Origin: Chryseobacterium daecheongense
GTDB taxonomy: Bacteria; Bacteroidota; Bacteroidia; Flavobacteriales; Weeksellaceae
DNA: 64,000 bases
Direction of reading: 5' to 3'
NCBI RefSeq assembly: GCF_003729955.1
Contig: NZ_RJTX01000001.1
Location: 186,001-250,000 of the forward strand
Below are positions 19,048 through 28,482 of this stretch, in pieces. Made by a program: the position numbers and the translations under genes. Position 1 is the stretch's first letter. Each line of letters opens with the position of its first letter. The notes under the pieces are model-generated. The model was not told where the DNA came from. It saw only the letters and a list, made by a program, of their open reading frames with translations, and did no database searches.

Positions 19048-20415
19048 ATGAAAAATTTAAGTTTGATAATAGCATTGGGATTTTTCCAGATTTCCTTCGC
19101 TCAAAATCCGATCATCCAAACTAAGTATACTGCAGACCCTGCACCAATGGTTTACAGAGACACGGTTTTTCTTTACACCAGCCATGACGAAGATGATGCG
19201 TTTGGTTTTAAAATGAAAAACTGGCTGCTTTACACTTCTGTTGATATGGTCAATTGGACTGATCATGGAATAGTAGCTTCTTTAAAAGATTTCAAATGGA
19301 CCGATCCTGAAAACGGAGCCTGGGCTCCTCAGGTGATCGAAAGAAACGGTAAGTTTTATATGTATTGTCCGATGCCTGGACAAAGAGGAATCGGGGTTTT
19401 AGTGGCCGACAGTCCGTATGGTCCATTCAAAGATCCCATAGGAAAACCTCTGGTTAAAAATTCAGGTGATGATATAGACCCTACTGTTCTGATTGATGAC
19501 GACGGCCAAGCGTACCTTTATTGGGGGAACCCTAATCTTTGGTATGTTAAGCTGAATGAAGATATGATTTCCGTAAATGGAGATGTCGTAAAAGATCCTT
19601 CAATAGCTAAAGTGAAAGGTTCGCCGGACCCGTTTCATTATCAGGAAGGACCTTGGGTTTGGAAAAGAAATAACCATTATTATCTGGCTTATGCCTCTAC
19701 TTGTTGCCCAGAAGGGATGGGCTATGCGATGAGCAAATCCGCAACCGGTCCCTGGGAATTTAAGGGAATGATAATGGACAGTGACAGGCGTTCCAATGGA
19801 AACCATCCGGGAATTATTGATTATAAAGGGAAAACTTATGTTTTCGGATTCAATTATAATATCGGGAAACAGACAATGAGTAAACATTACGAACGCCGCT
19901 CTGTTTGCCTAAGCGAAATGAAATACAATGCTGACGGGACTATCCAGAAATTACCTTTTTGGAACCCTGAAGGCGTGAAAAGAATTGCGGCACTCAACCC
20001 GTACAGCAGAGTAGAAGCGGAAACCATTGCATTCAGCGAAGGTTTGAAAACCGAAAAAATGACCGAGTGGGAAAGAAATAATCCTTATGATACAGGCAAA
20101 AAAATCACCGATAGAATGGTCGTTTCATCCATCAACAACGGAGATTATCTAAAAGTTCAGGGTGTGGATTTTTCTAAAGGAACTCAATCGATAGAAGTTT
20201 CAGTAGCAGCATTGTATGGGGGAAATATAGAAATTCATGCTGATGCGATTGACGGACCGGTTTTAGGAATTGTAAAAGTAACAGGAAAAGCAGAAGGTGA
20301 CATTTTCAAAACCATTAAAACACCTGTGAAAGCTGTTACAGGTATTCATGATCTGTACTTCGTATTCAGAGGAGATAGAGACCTGTTCTATTTCGACTGG
20401 TGGAAGTTTAATTAA
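19048..20415 (+). CDS. GH43-CBM6 arabinofuranosidase/xylosidase, paralogue 1 of 3
   Basis: 455 residues. A short signal peptide ends IGFFQISFAQ-like near residue 19; the GH43 propeller runs to about 310; a CBM6 domain covers about 325-455 (RVEAETIAFSEG at its start, GIHDLYFVF and FDWWKFN at its end). Catalytic acids: Asp in TADPAPMVY, Asp in DIDPTVLIDDDGQ, Glu in QEGPWVWKRNNHYYL. CBM6 often binds xylan or arabinose side chains, so arabinoxylan arabinofuranohydrolase is likely. Two close relatives follow, separated from it by the GH27. Compared with them it has a distinct loop (TDPENGAWAPQVIERNGK) and a shortened region before the acid Glu. Confidence 0.9.
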   Translation: MKNLSLIIALGFFQISFAQNPIIQTKYTADPAPMVYRDTVFLYTSHDEDDAFGFKMKNWLLYTSVDMVNWTDHGIVASLKDFKWTDPENGAWAPQVIERNGKFYMYCPMPGQRGIGVLVADSPYGPFKDPIGKPLVKNSGDDIDPTVLIDDDGQAYLYWGNPNLWYVKLNEDMISVNGDVVKDPSIAKVKGSPDPFHYQEGPWVWKRNNHYYLAYASTCCPEGMGYAMSKSATGPWEFKGMIMDSDRRSNGNHPGIIDYKGKTYVFGFNYNIGKQTMSKHYERRSVCLSEMKYNADGTIQKLPFWNPEGVKRIAALNPYSRVEAETIAFSEGLKTEKMTEWERNNPYDTGKKITDRMVVSSINNGDYLKVQGVDFSKGTQSIEVSVAALYGGNIEIHADAIDGPVLGIVKVTGKAEGDIFKTIKTPVKAVTGIHDLYFVFRGDRDLFYFDWWKFN

Positions 20416-20425
20416 ATCCGTTTAA

Positions 20426-22453
20426 ATGATGTTGAAGAATACATTTTTAATTGCAGGAATTACTTTGCTTTCCTTTACTGCTTCCAAAGCTCAGTCAGTC
20501 GTCTGGCTGGATAAACTTGACTTGAGCGTGGCAACTCAAGGGCACGGAAAGCCGGGAGTTAATACTTCTGTAGACGGAAAAAAACTGACCATCGCCGGAG
20601 AAACATTTAACAGAGGTTTTGGAACACACGCTGAAAGTTCCTTACTGATTACATTAAACGGAAAAGTCAAAAAATTCTCAGCTTTAGTAGGAATAGATGA
20701 TGAGATCAAAGGCCAGAATCCCGCTGCCGAATTTGAAATTTACGGTGACAACAAAAAACTTTGGTCTAGCGGGGTAATGAAATTAGGCGATAAAGCAAAG
20801 CCTGTTTCCGTTTCGCTGGAAGGTGTAAAACAATTAGAATTAGTCGTAACAGACGGCGGAAATGGACCTTATTATGATCATGCCGACTGGGTCAATGCAA
20901 AATTTGAAACAACGGACGGTACAAAACTGATAACATTTAACCCGATTTCATCAGTACCTTATATTTTGACGCCAAAACCTGGGGCAATTCCAAAAATTAA
21001 TTCAGCAGGCGTTTACGGAGTTCGTCCTGGCTCACCTTTTTTGTTCAGGGTTGCAGCAACGGGTGACAGGCCAATGACTTTTACGGCGAAAAATCTTCCG
21101 AAAGGTTTAACAATAGATTCACAGACCGGAATCATCACTGGAAAAATAGATTCTAAAGGAAGTTATGAAGTGACTTTGAATGCTAAAAATACAAAAGGTT
21201 CAGCTTCAAAAAAATTAAAAATAGAATGTGGAGACAGAATCGCTCTCACACCTACAATGGGCTGGAATAGCTGGAACTGCTTCGGACATGAAGTTTCTGC
21301 TGACAAAGTGAAACGTGCTGCAGATGCCCTTATAAAGTCAGGACTGATCAATCACGGCTGGAATTATATCAATATCGATGATTCCTGGCAGTATAACAGA
21401 GATGGAAAAGACCCTTCATTCCACGGAAAAATGCGTGATGAAAATGGGTATATCCTGACCAATTCAAAATTTCCTAATATGAAAGGCCTTGCAGATTATA
21501 TTCATGACAATGGTTTGAAGATGGGGATTTATTCTTCCCCCGGTCCATGGACCTGTGGCGGATGTACCGGAAGCTACGGTTACGAAAAAAAGGATGCTGA
21601 AAGCTATACCAAATGGGGCGTTGATTACCTTAAATACGATTGGTGCAGTTATGGTGGTGTGATTGACGGGCTTCCGGATGATGATCCCGGTAAAGTTCCT
21701 TCTCTTGCCTTTCAAGGAGGCGGGGATTTGGATAAAGGCGTGAAACCATTCAAACTGATGGGAAGCCTTTTGAAGCAGCAGCCAAGAGATATAGTGTATA
21801 ACCTCTGCCAGTACGGAATGGGCGATGTATGGAAGTGGGGTGATGAGGTCAATGCGCAATCCTGGCGTACCACCAACGATATTACAGATACCTGGTCAAG
21901 CGTAAAGAATATTGCTCTTGCTCAGGATAAAGCGGCTCCTTTTGCGAAACCCGGAAAACGGAACGATCCGGATATGCTGGTTGTTGGCGTTGTCGGTTGG
22001 GGAAATCCACATCAGAGTCGGTTGAAGCCCGATGAACAATATCTTCATATGAGTCTGTGGAGCATTTTTTCAGCTCCATTACTGATTGGCTGTGACCTTG
22101 AGAAACTGGATGATTTCACCTTAAATCTTCTGACTAATGACGAAGTTATCGCCGTCAATCAGGATGTTTTGGGAAAACAAGGTGTTTGTTTGCAGACCAT
22201 TGGTGAGCTGAGAATTTATGTCAAAGAACTGGAAGACGGAGGCAAAGCGGTGGCTTTTGCCAATTTTGGAAGAGAGAAAGTGACGCTGTCGTATAAAGAT
22301 TTCAAAAAATTAGGGATTTCCGGTGTTCAAGCGGTTCGTGACCTTTGGAGGCAGAAAGATATTGCGAAAATCAATACCGATAAAAAAAGTCTTCCATTGG
22401 ACATTCCGGCACATGGCGTTGCCTATTATAAATTCATTTCATTCAAAGAATAA
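20426..22453 (+). CDS. GH27 alpha-galactosidase with N-terminal NPCBM domain
   Basis: 675 residues, secreted (signal peptide ends SKAQS). Domain order: NPCBM carbohydrate-binding domain (about 25-165, with NRGFGTHAESSLLI), an Ig-like domain of the putative-Ig type (about 185-270, SPFLFRVAATGDRPMTF), then the GH27 barrel from LTPTMGWNSWNCFG. The nucleophile is D405 in YLKYDWC and the acid/base is D485 in RTTNDITDTW. RNDPDMLVVG is conserved in the family. It removes terminal alpha-D-galactose (some GH27s act on beta-L-arabinopyranose, which the sequence cannot exclude). It sits 10 bp after GH43-CBM6 paralogue 1 and 9 bp before paralogue 2; galK and galT at the end of the window can use the released galactose. 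Confidence 0.93.
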   Translation: MMLKNTFLIAGITLLSFTASKAQSVVWLDKLDLSVATQGHGKPGVNTSVDGKKLTIAGETFNRGFGTHAESSLLITLNGKVKKFSALVGIDDEIKGQNPAAEFEIYGDNKKLWSSGVMKLGDKAKPVSVSLEGVKQLELVVTDGGNGPYYDHADWVNAKFETTDGTKLITFNPISSVPYILTPKPGAIPKINSAGVYGVRPGSPFLFRVAATGDRPMTFTAKNLPKGLTIDSQTGIITGKIDSKGSYEVTLNAKNTKGSASKKLKIECGDRIALTPTMGWNSWNCFGHEVSADKVKRAADALIKSGLINHGWNYINIDDSWQYNRDGKDPSFHGKMRDENGYILTNSKFPNMKGLADYIHDNGLKMGIYSSPGPWTCGGCTGSYGYEKKDAESYTKWGVDYLKYDWCSYGGVIDGLPDDDPGKVPSLAFQGGGDLDKGVKPFKLMGSLLKQQPRDIVYNLCQYGMGDVWKWGDEVNAQSWRTTNDITDTWSSVKNIALAQDKAAPFAKPGKRNDPDMLVVGVVGWGNPHQSRLKPDEQYLHMSLWSIFSAPLLIGCDLEKLDDFTLNLLTNDEVIAVNQDVLGKQGVCLQTIGELRIYVKELEDGGKAVAFANFGREKVTLSYKDFKKLGISGVQAVRDLWRQKDIAKINTDKKSLPLDIPAHGVAYYKFISFKE

Positions 22454-22462
22454 GATTACAAT

Positions 22463-23869
22463 ATGAATCAGCGAAACTTAAAATATATCACACTTTCTTT
22501 TCTGTTGGCAGGGATTGGTATTTCTGCGCAGAATCCGGTTATTCAGACCCACTTTACGCCAGATCCGGCTCCCATGGTCTATAAAGGAAAAATGTATGTG
22601 TATACAGGGGATGATCAGCCGGGATTTGATTTTTATACGATGACCAAATGGCGGGTGTATTCTACGGAAGATATGGTCAATTATACAGACCATGGTTCTC
22701 CCATTTCTTTAGAGTCTTTCAGCTGGGCGCGGGACAGAGCGTGGGCAGCGCAGTGTATTGAAAGAAACGGTAAATTCTACTGGTATATCTGTGCACAGAC
22801 TGTTGACAACAATATGGCTATTGGGGTGGCGGTGTCTGACAGTCCTACCGGGCCGTTCAAAGATGCTTTGGGAAAACCTCTGATTTCAACCGGAACCTGG
22901 GATAATATTGACCCGACGGTTTTTATAGATGATGACGGACAGGCTTATCTGTATTGGGGAAACAGTAAATTATTTTATGTGAAACTCAATAAAGATATGA
23001 CTTCCTATCAAGGGAAAATCACAGAAATTCCGCAATCGGCAGAAGCTTTCGGTGGACTGAGACGTCCCGGAAAAGCTGATGAAGTTCTGCAAAAGCAGGA
23101 AAAATTTGATGATGTGTACGTAGAAGGACCATGGCTTTACAAGCGCAACAATCAATACTATATGATGTATGCAGGAATGACTGGAAGAACAGAATGCTTA
23201 TCCTATTCAACCAGCCCTTCACCAATTGGGCCATGGAAATATCAGGGGAAAATAATGACTGATCAGCCGACCAACAGCTTTACCAACCATGGCGGAATTA
23301 TCGATTTCAAAGGAAAGTCCTACCTGTTTTATCATACCGGATTATTGCCGGCCGGAGGAAGCTATGGACGCTCAACTGCTGTAGAAGAATTCAGATATAA
23401 TGCTGACGGAACTATTCCGAAGGTCACAATGACCAAAGAAGGTGTACCTCCGGCAGGAACTTTAAATCCATATCAGAGAACCGAAGCCGAAACTATGGCA
23501 TGGTCGGAAAAATGCAGCACTTCCGAAAACAGGAAAACCGGAGTATATGTCTCTGATGCCAGAACCGGAGGGTATATCAAAGTCCGTTCGGTGGATTTTG
23601 GAAAAGGTACTTCTGCTTTTTCAGCTTCCGTTGCTGCAGGAATTGACGGCGGCATTCTGGAAGTGCATCTGGATGATGTTAAAGGACCGAAAATAGCCGA
23701 GATTGAAATTCCGAGAACCGGTGGCTGGGAAGAATTTAAAACCCTGACCACAAAAATTTCAGAATCTGTTTCCGGTGTTCACGATGTCTATTTTGTGTTC
23801 CAGGGGAAAAATATTACGGCAGGAAGAAAGTTATTTAATTTCGATTACTGGAGCTTTCAGAAAAAATAA
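22463..23869 (+). CDS. GH43-CBM6 arabinofuranosidase/xylosidase, paralogue 2 of 3
   Basis: 468 residues, secreted (signal ends GISAQ). The layout is the same as its neighbours: GH43 propeller with Asp in TPDPAPMVY, Asp in [13 protein letters not shown] and Glu in [15 protein letters not shown], then CBM6 (about 340-468, [11 protein letters not shown] to FNFDYWSFQ). It is closer to paralogue 3 than to paralogue 1 by eye: shared long insert around [11 protein letters not shown] and shared [14 protein letters not shown]. The insert with [12 protein letters not shown] is peculiar to this copy and sits just before the acid Glu, so it may reshape the substrate pocket. Confidence 0.9.
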   Translation: MNQRNLKYITLSFLLAGIGISAQNPVIQTHFTPDPAPMVYKGKMYVYTGDDQPGFDFYTMTKWRVYSTEDMVNYTDHGSPISLESFSWARDRAWAAQCIERNGKFYWYICAQTVDNNMAIGVAVSDSPTGPFKDALGKPLISTGTWDNIDPTVFIDDDGQAYLYWGNSKLFYVKLNKDMTSYQGKITEIPQSAEAFGGLRRPGKADEVLQKQEKFDDVYVEGPWLYKRNNQYYMMYAGMTGRTECLSYSTSPSPIGPWKYQGKIMTDQPTNSFTNHGGIIDFKGKSYLFYHTGLLPAGGSYGRSTAVEEFRYNADGTIPKVTMTKEGVPPAGTLNPYQRTEAETMAWSEKCSTSENRKTGVYVSDARTGGYIKVRSVDFGKGTSAFSASVAAGIDGGILEVHLDDVKGPKIAEIEIPRTGGWEEFKTLTTKISESVSGVHDVYFVFQGKNITAGRKLFNFDYWSFQKK

Positions 23870-23877
23870 AACTGACT

Positions 23878-25254
23878 ATGAAAAATACAATACAATATAT
23901 ACTGGGGCTTTGTTTGATAGGCTTTTCCGAAGGCTTATCAGCTCAGAACCCAATTATTCAGACTAACTATACTGCAGACCCTGCACCGATGGTCTACAAT
24001 GACAGGCTGTATGTGTATACCACACACGATGAAGACGATTCCACCTGGTTTACCATGAACGACTGGAAAGTGTATTCCACCAACGATATGGTGAACTGGA
24101 CAGACCATGGGACAATTCTCTCGTATAAAGATTTCGACTGGGCAAAACGCGATGCCTGGGCTGCACAATGCATAGAAAGAAACGGAAAGTTTTTTATATA
24201 TGTTCCGATGTGGTCTAAAACCAGTAACAAAGGCGCTATAGGGGTTGCTGTTGGTGATAGTCCGTTGGGTCCTTTTCATGATCCGCTAGGAAAACCTCTC
24301 GTTCAGAGTGAATGGGGGGATATTGATCCCACAGTTTTTGTGGATGATGAAGGACAGGCTCATATGTATTGGGGAAATCCTAAGCTTAAATACGTAAAGC
24401 TGAATGAAGATATGATTTCCTATTCCGGAAATATTGTAGAAATTCCGATGACAGAAGAATCATTTGGCAAAAGAGATGGGAAACCCAATCCGGAAAGACC
24501 CACAAAATACGAGGAAGGCCCGTGGCTGTACAAAAGAAAAAACCTGTATTATCTTTTCTGGCCGGGAGGTCCGCTTCCTGAATTCATAGGATATTCTACA
24601 GGTAAAACAGCACAGGGACCCTGGAAATATGGAGGAATTGTAATGCCTGCTGAAGGGAAGTCATTCACCAATCATCCCGGTGTTATTGATTTCCGGGGAA
24701 AAACCTATTTCTTTTATCATAATGGTGCATTGCCGGGCGGAAGCGGTTTTACAAGATCGATAAGTCTGGAAGAGCTTACATTCAATAAAGACGGTTCCAT
24801 TTCACCATTTAAAATGACTAACGGAATTACAAAAGCTATAGCAGCAGTTAATCCTTATTCGTTCAATCAGGCGGAAATGATTGCATGGTCGGAAAATGTA
24901 AAATCATATCAGAATAAAGAGGCAGGTGTTTTCATCAAGGCAAAGAAAAATGGGGCTTTTACCAGTGTAAAGAATGTGGATTTCCGAAAAAAAGGAGCTA
25001 GTGCTTTCTCTGCAAGGGTCGGAACTACCCATAACAGTGACGTCACAATGACCATTCATTTGGATGCTGTGAACGGACCGGTTGCCGCGACGGTAGAGGT
25101 TCCGATGACTGGTGGAGATGACCGCTGGGAAACCGTAAAAGTTCAGATGGCTGAAAAGATTACCGGTATTCATGATCTGTACTTTGTATTCAATGGAAAA
25201 GCCTCAACAGATATTATGTATTTCGATTACTGGACCTTTCTTGAAAATAATTGA
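23878..25254 (+). CDS. GH43-CBM6 arabinofuranosidase/xylosidase, paralogue 3 of 3
   Basis: 458 residues, secreted (signal ends LSAQN). GH43 acids: Asp in TADPAPMVY, Asp in [13 protein letters not shown], Glu in [18 protein letters not shown]6 covers about 325-458 ([12 protein letters not shown] to YFDYWTFLE). The [14 protein letters not shown] segment replaces the [15 protein letters not shown] segment of paralogue 2 at the start of blade 4, a probable specificity difference. It begins 8 bp after paralogue 2 and ends 3 bp before the GH97 ATG, so it is tightly packed in the operon. Confidence 0.9.
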   Translation: MKNTIQYILGLCLIGFSEGLSAQNPIIQTNYTADPAPMVYNDRLYVYTTHDEDDSTWFTMNDWKVYSTNDMVNWTDHGTILSYKDFDWAKRDAWAAQCIERNGKFFIYVPMWSKTSNKGAIGVAVGDSPLGPFHDPLGKPLVQSEWGDIDPTVFVDDEGQAHMYWGNPKLKYVKLNEDMISYSGNIVEIPMTEESFGKRDGKPNPERPTKYEEGPWLYKRKNLYYLFWPGGPLPEFIGYSTGKTAQGPWKYGGIVMPAEGKSFTNHPGVIDFRGKTYFFYHNGALPGGSGFTRSISLEELTFNKDGSISPFKMTNGITKAIAAVNPYSFNQAEMIAWSENVKSYQNKEAGVFIKAKKNGAFTSVKNVDFRKKGASAFSARVGTTHNSDVTMTIHLDAVNGPVAATVEVPMTGGDDRWETVKVQMAEKITGIHDLYFVFNGKASTDIMYFDYWTFLENN

Positions 25255-25257
25255 GTT

Positions 25258-27195
25258 ATGAGAAAAAAAGTTTTATATGTTTTATTCAGTTTATTCCTGA
25301 TCAGCAAAAGCTTTGCGCAGGTAGCAGAAATTTCAAGTCCGGACGGACATCTGAAGCTTCAGGTTTTTTCAGAAGAGGGAAAAGCATCGTATAATGTTAT
25401 CCTTCAGGGAAAGACAATGCTTGAAAAATCCCCACTGGGCCTGGTAACCAACGAGTCCGATTTTTCAAAGAATCTGACATTTACTGACAGCCAAAAAGAT
25501 GTTGTTTCTAAGAAATACACAAACGAAAAAATCAAAAAATCTGAGATTGATTATAAAGCCAATACTTTATCGGTTAATTTCATCAATGCAGACCAACACC
25601 AGATAGGCATTGAATTTCAGGTGAGCAACAACAATATTGCTTTCCGTTATAATATTCCACCGATGAAAGAACGGCTGAGTGTTGTGGTACAGTCAGAAAC
25701 CACAGGGTACAGATTCCCGTCACAAACCACTACTTTTCTTTCACCTATGATGAAGCCGATGACGGGATTTGCCCGCACAGCGCCAAGTTATGAAAGTGGC
25801 TATAAAGCAGATGCTGAACTGGGAATATCATCTGATTACGGGTACGTTTTCCCTGGTCTTTTTCATATCGGAAATGAGGGCTGGGTGTTGCTTTCCGAGA
25901 CAGGAGTGAACAGTACGTATTGTGCTTCACACCTTGAAACCACAGCAGAAAAAAATCTTTACAAAGTAGCTTATCCGAACATTGCTGAAAATAACGGTTT
26001 CGGAAGTACCGGAGCAGCTGTTTCTCTTCCCGGAAAGACACCGTGGAGAACAATTACAGTAGGCAGCTCCCTGAAACCCATCGTAGAAACTACCATTCCT
26101 TTTGATGTGGTAGATCCGATGTATGAGCCTTCACAGGAGTATCAGTTCGGAAAATCTACCTGGAGCTGGATTCTTTGGCAGGACAAAAGCATGAACTATG
26201 ATGATCAGGTGAAATTCATAGACCTTGCTGCTGCTTTGAAATATCAGTTTATTCTTATTGATGCGCTTTGGGATAAAAATATAGGGAAAGACCGTATGAG
26301 AGAGCTTATTCAATATGCAAAATCAAAAAATGTCGGGGTATTGCTTTGGTATAATTCCAACGGAGCAGCCAATGACGCACCGATGGGACCGAGAAATAAA
26401 ATGAGTTCATCCGTTGAACGGAAAAAGGAAATGAAATGGCTGAAAGAAGCAGGCGTAAAAGGACTGAAAGTAGATTTCTTCGGAGGAGACAAACAGGAAA
26501 CCATGCGTCTTTACGAAGATATTCTGTCGGATGCCAATGATTACGGATTAACCATTATTTTCCATGGAGCCACTGTCCCGAGAGGTTGGGAAGTAATGTA
26601 CCCGAATTATGCAGGAAGCGAAGCCGTTCTTGCCTCAGAAATGCTTTATTTCTCAGAAGATGTACGGAAACAGGAAGCTTTTTTTGCCACACTTCATCCT
26701 TTTATCAGAAATATAGTGGGAAGTATGGAATTCGGAGGTGCTTTCCTCAATACGTATTTAACGGAATCCAACAGAGACAAAAATAAAAGGCATACCACAG
26801 ATGGCTTTCAGCTGGCTACAGCAGTCCTGTTTCAGAATCCCGTTCAGATGTTTGGTATCATGCCGAATAACCTGACCGATGCTCCGGAATTTCAGCTCAG
26901 CTTTATGAAAGAAGTTCCGACACTTTGGGATGAAACAGTTTTCATAGACGGTTATCCCGGGAAATATGCTGTGGTTGCGAGAAGACATGTGGATCAATGG
27001 TATGTGGCAGGCGTAAATGCGGAGAAGCAATCCCAGAAACTGAAGATAAAACTTCCGATGTTCGCCGGGAAAAACTTGAAGTATATCAATGATGATGCAA
27101 AAGGAAACACATCAGAGAAAGAAGTAAAAGTGAATAAAAAAGGGGATTTTACGATTGAAATTCAGCCGAACGGAGGATTTGTATTGAAAAATTAA
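25258..27195 (+). CDS. GH97 alpha-glycosidase, probable retaining alpha-galactosidase
   Basis: A 645-residue secreted enzyme (signal ends KSFAQ). The N-terminal beta-sandwich contains the SPDGHLKLQVF opening typical of GH97; the barrel follows; the C-terminal beta domain has DDAKGNTSEKEVKV. GH97 contains inverting alpha-glucosidases (SusB) and retaining alpha-galactosidases. The retaining type has a nucleophilic Asp on strand 4; here D406 in KGLKVDFFGGD occupies that place, which favours the retaining alpha-galactosidase type. This would complement the unrelated GH27 and the galK/galT genes. The sub-assignment rests on one motif and is inferred. Confidence 0.88.
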   Translation: MRKKVLYVLFSLFLISKSFAQVAEISSPDGHLKLQVFSEEGKASYNVILQGKTMLEKSPLGLVTNESDFSKNLTFTDSQKDVVSKKYTNEKIKKSEIDYKANTLSVNFINADQHQIGIEFQVSNNNIAFRYNIPPMKERLSVVVQSETTGYRFPSQTTTFLSPMMKPMTGFARTAPSYESGYKADAELGISSDYGYVFPGLFHIGNEGWVLLSETGVNSTYCASHLETTAEKNLYKVAYPNIAENNGFGSTGAAVSLPGKTPWRTITVGSSLKPIVETTIPFDVVDPMYEPSQEYQFGKSTWSWILWQDKSMNYDDQVKFIDLAAALKYQFILIDALWDKNIGKDRMRELIQYAKSKNVGVLLWYNSNGAANDAPMGPRNKMSSSVERKKEMKWLKEAGVKGLKVDFFGGDKQETMRLYEDILSDANDYGLTIIFHGATVPRGWEVMYPNYAGSEAVLASEMLYFSEDVRKQEAFFATLHPFIRNIVGSMEFGGAFLNTYLTESNRDKNKRHTTDGFQLATAVLFQNPVQMFGIMPNNLTDAPEFQLSFMKEVPTLWDETVFIDGYPGKYAVVARRHVDQWYVAGVNAEKQSQKLKIKLPMFAGKNLKYINDDAKGNTSEKEVKVNKKGDFTIEIQPNGGFVLKN

Positions 27196-27244
27196 GAATT
27201 GGTCAATATCCAGAGAGTTTGAGAAAAACGAAAAAACAGAAAAA

Positions 27245-28465
27245 ATGCACTTCAAAAACTTATACATCTTTATCATTTCGGGATTTTTGGTTTCCTGCTC
27301 TTCCTCACAGAGTCTGGAAAAGCAGCCATCCAAAGGCCGGTGGCTCACCACCTGGGCAACGGCTCCCCAATTGGTGGAACCCAAAAATCTTCCACCGGAA
27401 CCGGGGCTTTCGGGGAACACCCTGCGTCAGATTGTGCGTGTATCTGTGGGTGGGAAAAAATTACGGTTACGTTTTTCCAATAGGTACTCTACAGACAGCC
27501 TTGCAGTAAAAGCCGTTTCTATTGCCGTGCCGTCCGATAGCAGCAATGTGGATGCAAGTACCATCAGATCATTAACATTTGAGAAGAAAAACAATTTTAA
27601 AATTGCTCCCGGATCTGATATTTATTCTGATGAGGTGAACTTTAATCTGAAGCCTAATTCGCTGCTGGCCATTACGATTTCCTATGCAAAAGTAACCCAA
27701 TCTGTCACCGGGCATCCGGGTTCAAGAACAACCTCTTTTATTGTTAAAGGTGAGCAAGTGAGTTCAGCAGTATTTAAAGATCCTGTAAAAACAGATCATT
27801 GGTATTCGCTTTTTAACATCGATGTAAAGGCCGGTGAACCATCGTATGCGGTGGCTATTATGGGAAATTCCATTACCGACGGAAGAGGATCGGGAACCAA
27901 CAGACAGAATCGCTGGCCGGATATTTTTTCGCAGCGGTTACTGGCAAATCCTTCAACCAGGAATGTAAGTGTCCTTAATTTCGGGATTGGGGGGAATTGT
28001 GTGGTGCGCGGTGGTTTAGGGCCTACGGCATTAGAGCGTTTCGATTATAACATCCTCAATCAGCAGGGCGTAAAATGGTTGATCATTCTGGAAGGAGTGA
28101 ATGATCTGGGAGGAACAAGAGATCCTGATGATGCTTCCAAAAGAGCAGAAGAACTGATTGCCGCTTACCAGGTGATGATCGATAAGGCACATGCTAACGG
28201 ACTCAAAGTGTACGGAGCAACGATTCTTCCTTTCGGAAAGTCATTCTATGACAAACCTTTCCGTATCGAGGCATGGAAAAAAGTAAACGATTGGATCAGG
28301 AACAGCGGGAAGTTTGATGCCGTCATCGATTTTTCAAAACAAATGCAAAGTGAAAATCCGGAGGTCATCTTAAACGATATGCACGATCATGATTTCCTTC
28401 ATCCCAATGAAGCCGGCTACAGGAGAATGGGAGAATTTGTTGATCTGAACTTATTTAAAAATTAA
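27245..28465 (+). CDS. SGNH/GDSL-family esterase lipoprotein
   Basis: 406 residues with a lipobox (GFLVSC, Cys at about residue 18), so probably membrane-anchored. An N-terminal beta-rich domain (about 30-195) precedes the SGNH hydrolase: the Ser block is MGNSITDG with S209, the GxND block is LEGVNDLGG, and the C-terminal dyad is D383/H386 in HDHDFLHPNEAG. It is probably a carbohydrate O-acetylesterase, given its place between GH97 and GH115. The substrate position cannot be predicted. The relatively G-rich stretch near 27,340-27,420 is part of the coding frame. Confidence 0.85.
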   Translation: MHFKNLYIFIISGFLVSCSSSQSLEKQPSKGRWLTTWATAPQLVEPKNLPPEPGLSGNTLRQIVRVSVGGKKLRLRFSNRYSTDSLAVKAVSIAVPSDSSNVDASTIRSLTFEKKNNFKIAPGSDIYSDEVNFNLKPNSLLAITISYAKVTQSVTGHPGSRTTSFIVKGEQVSSAVFKDPVKTDHWYSLFNIDVKAGEPSYAVAIMGNSITDGRGSGTNRQNRWPDIFSQRLLANPSTRNVSVLNFGIGGNCVVRGGLGPTALERFDYNILNQQGVKWLIILEGVNDLGGTRDPDDASKRAEELIAAYQVMIDKAHANGLKVYGATILPFGKSFYDKPFRIEAWKKVNDWIRNSGKFDAVIDFSKQMQSENPEVILNDMHDHDFLHPNEAGYRRMGEFVDLNLFKN

Positions 28466-28482
28466 AATCAAAAAGATATAGT

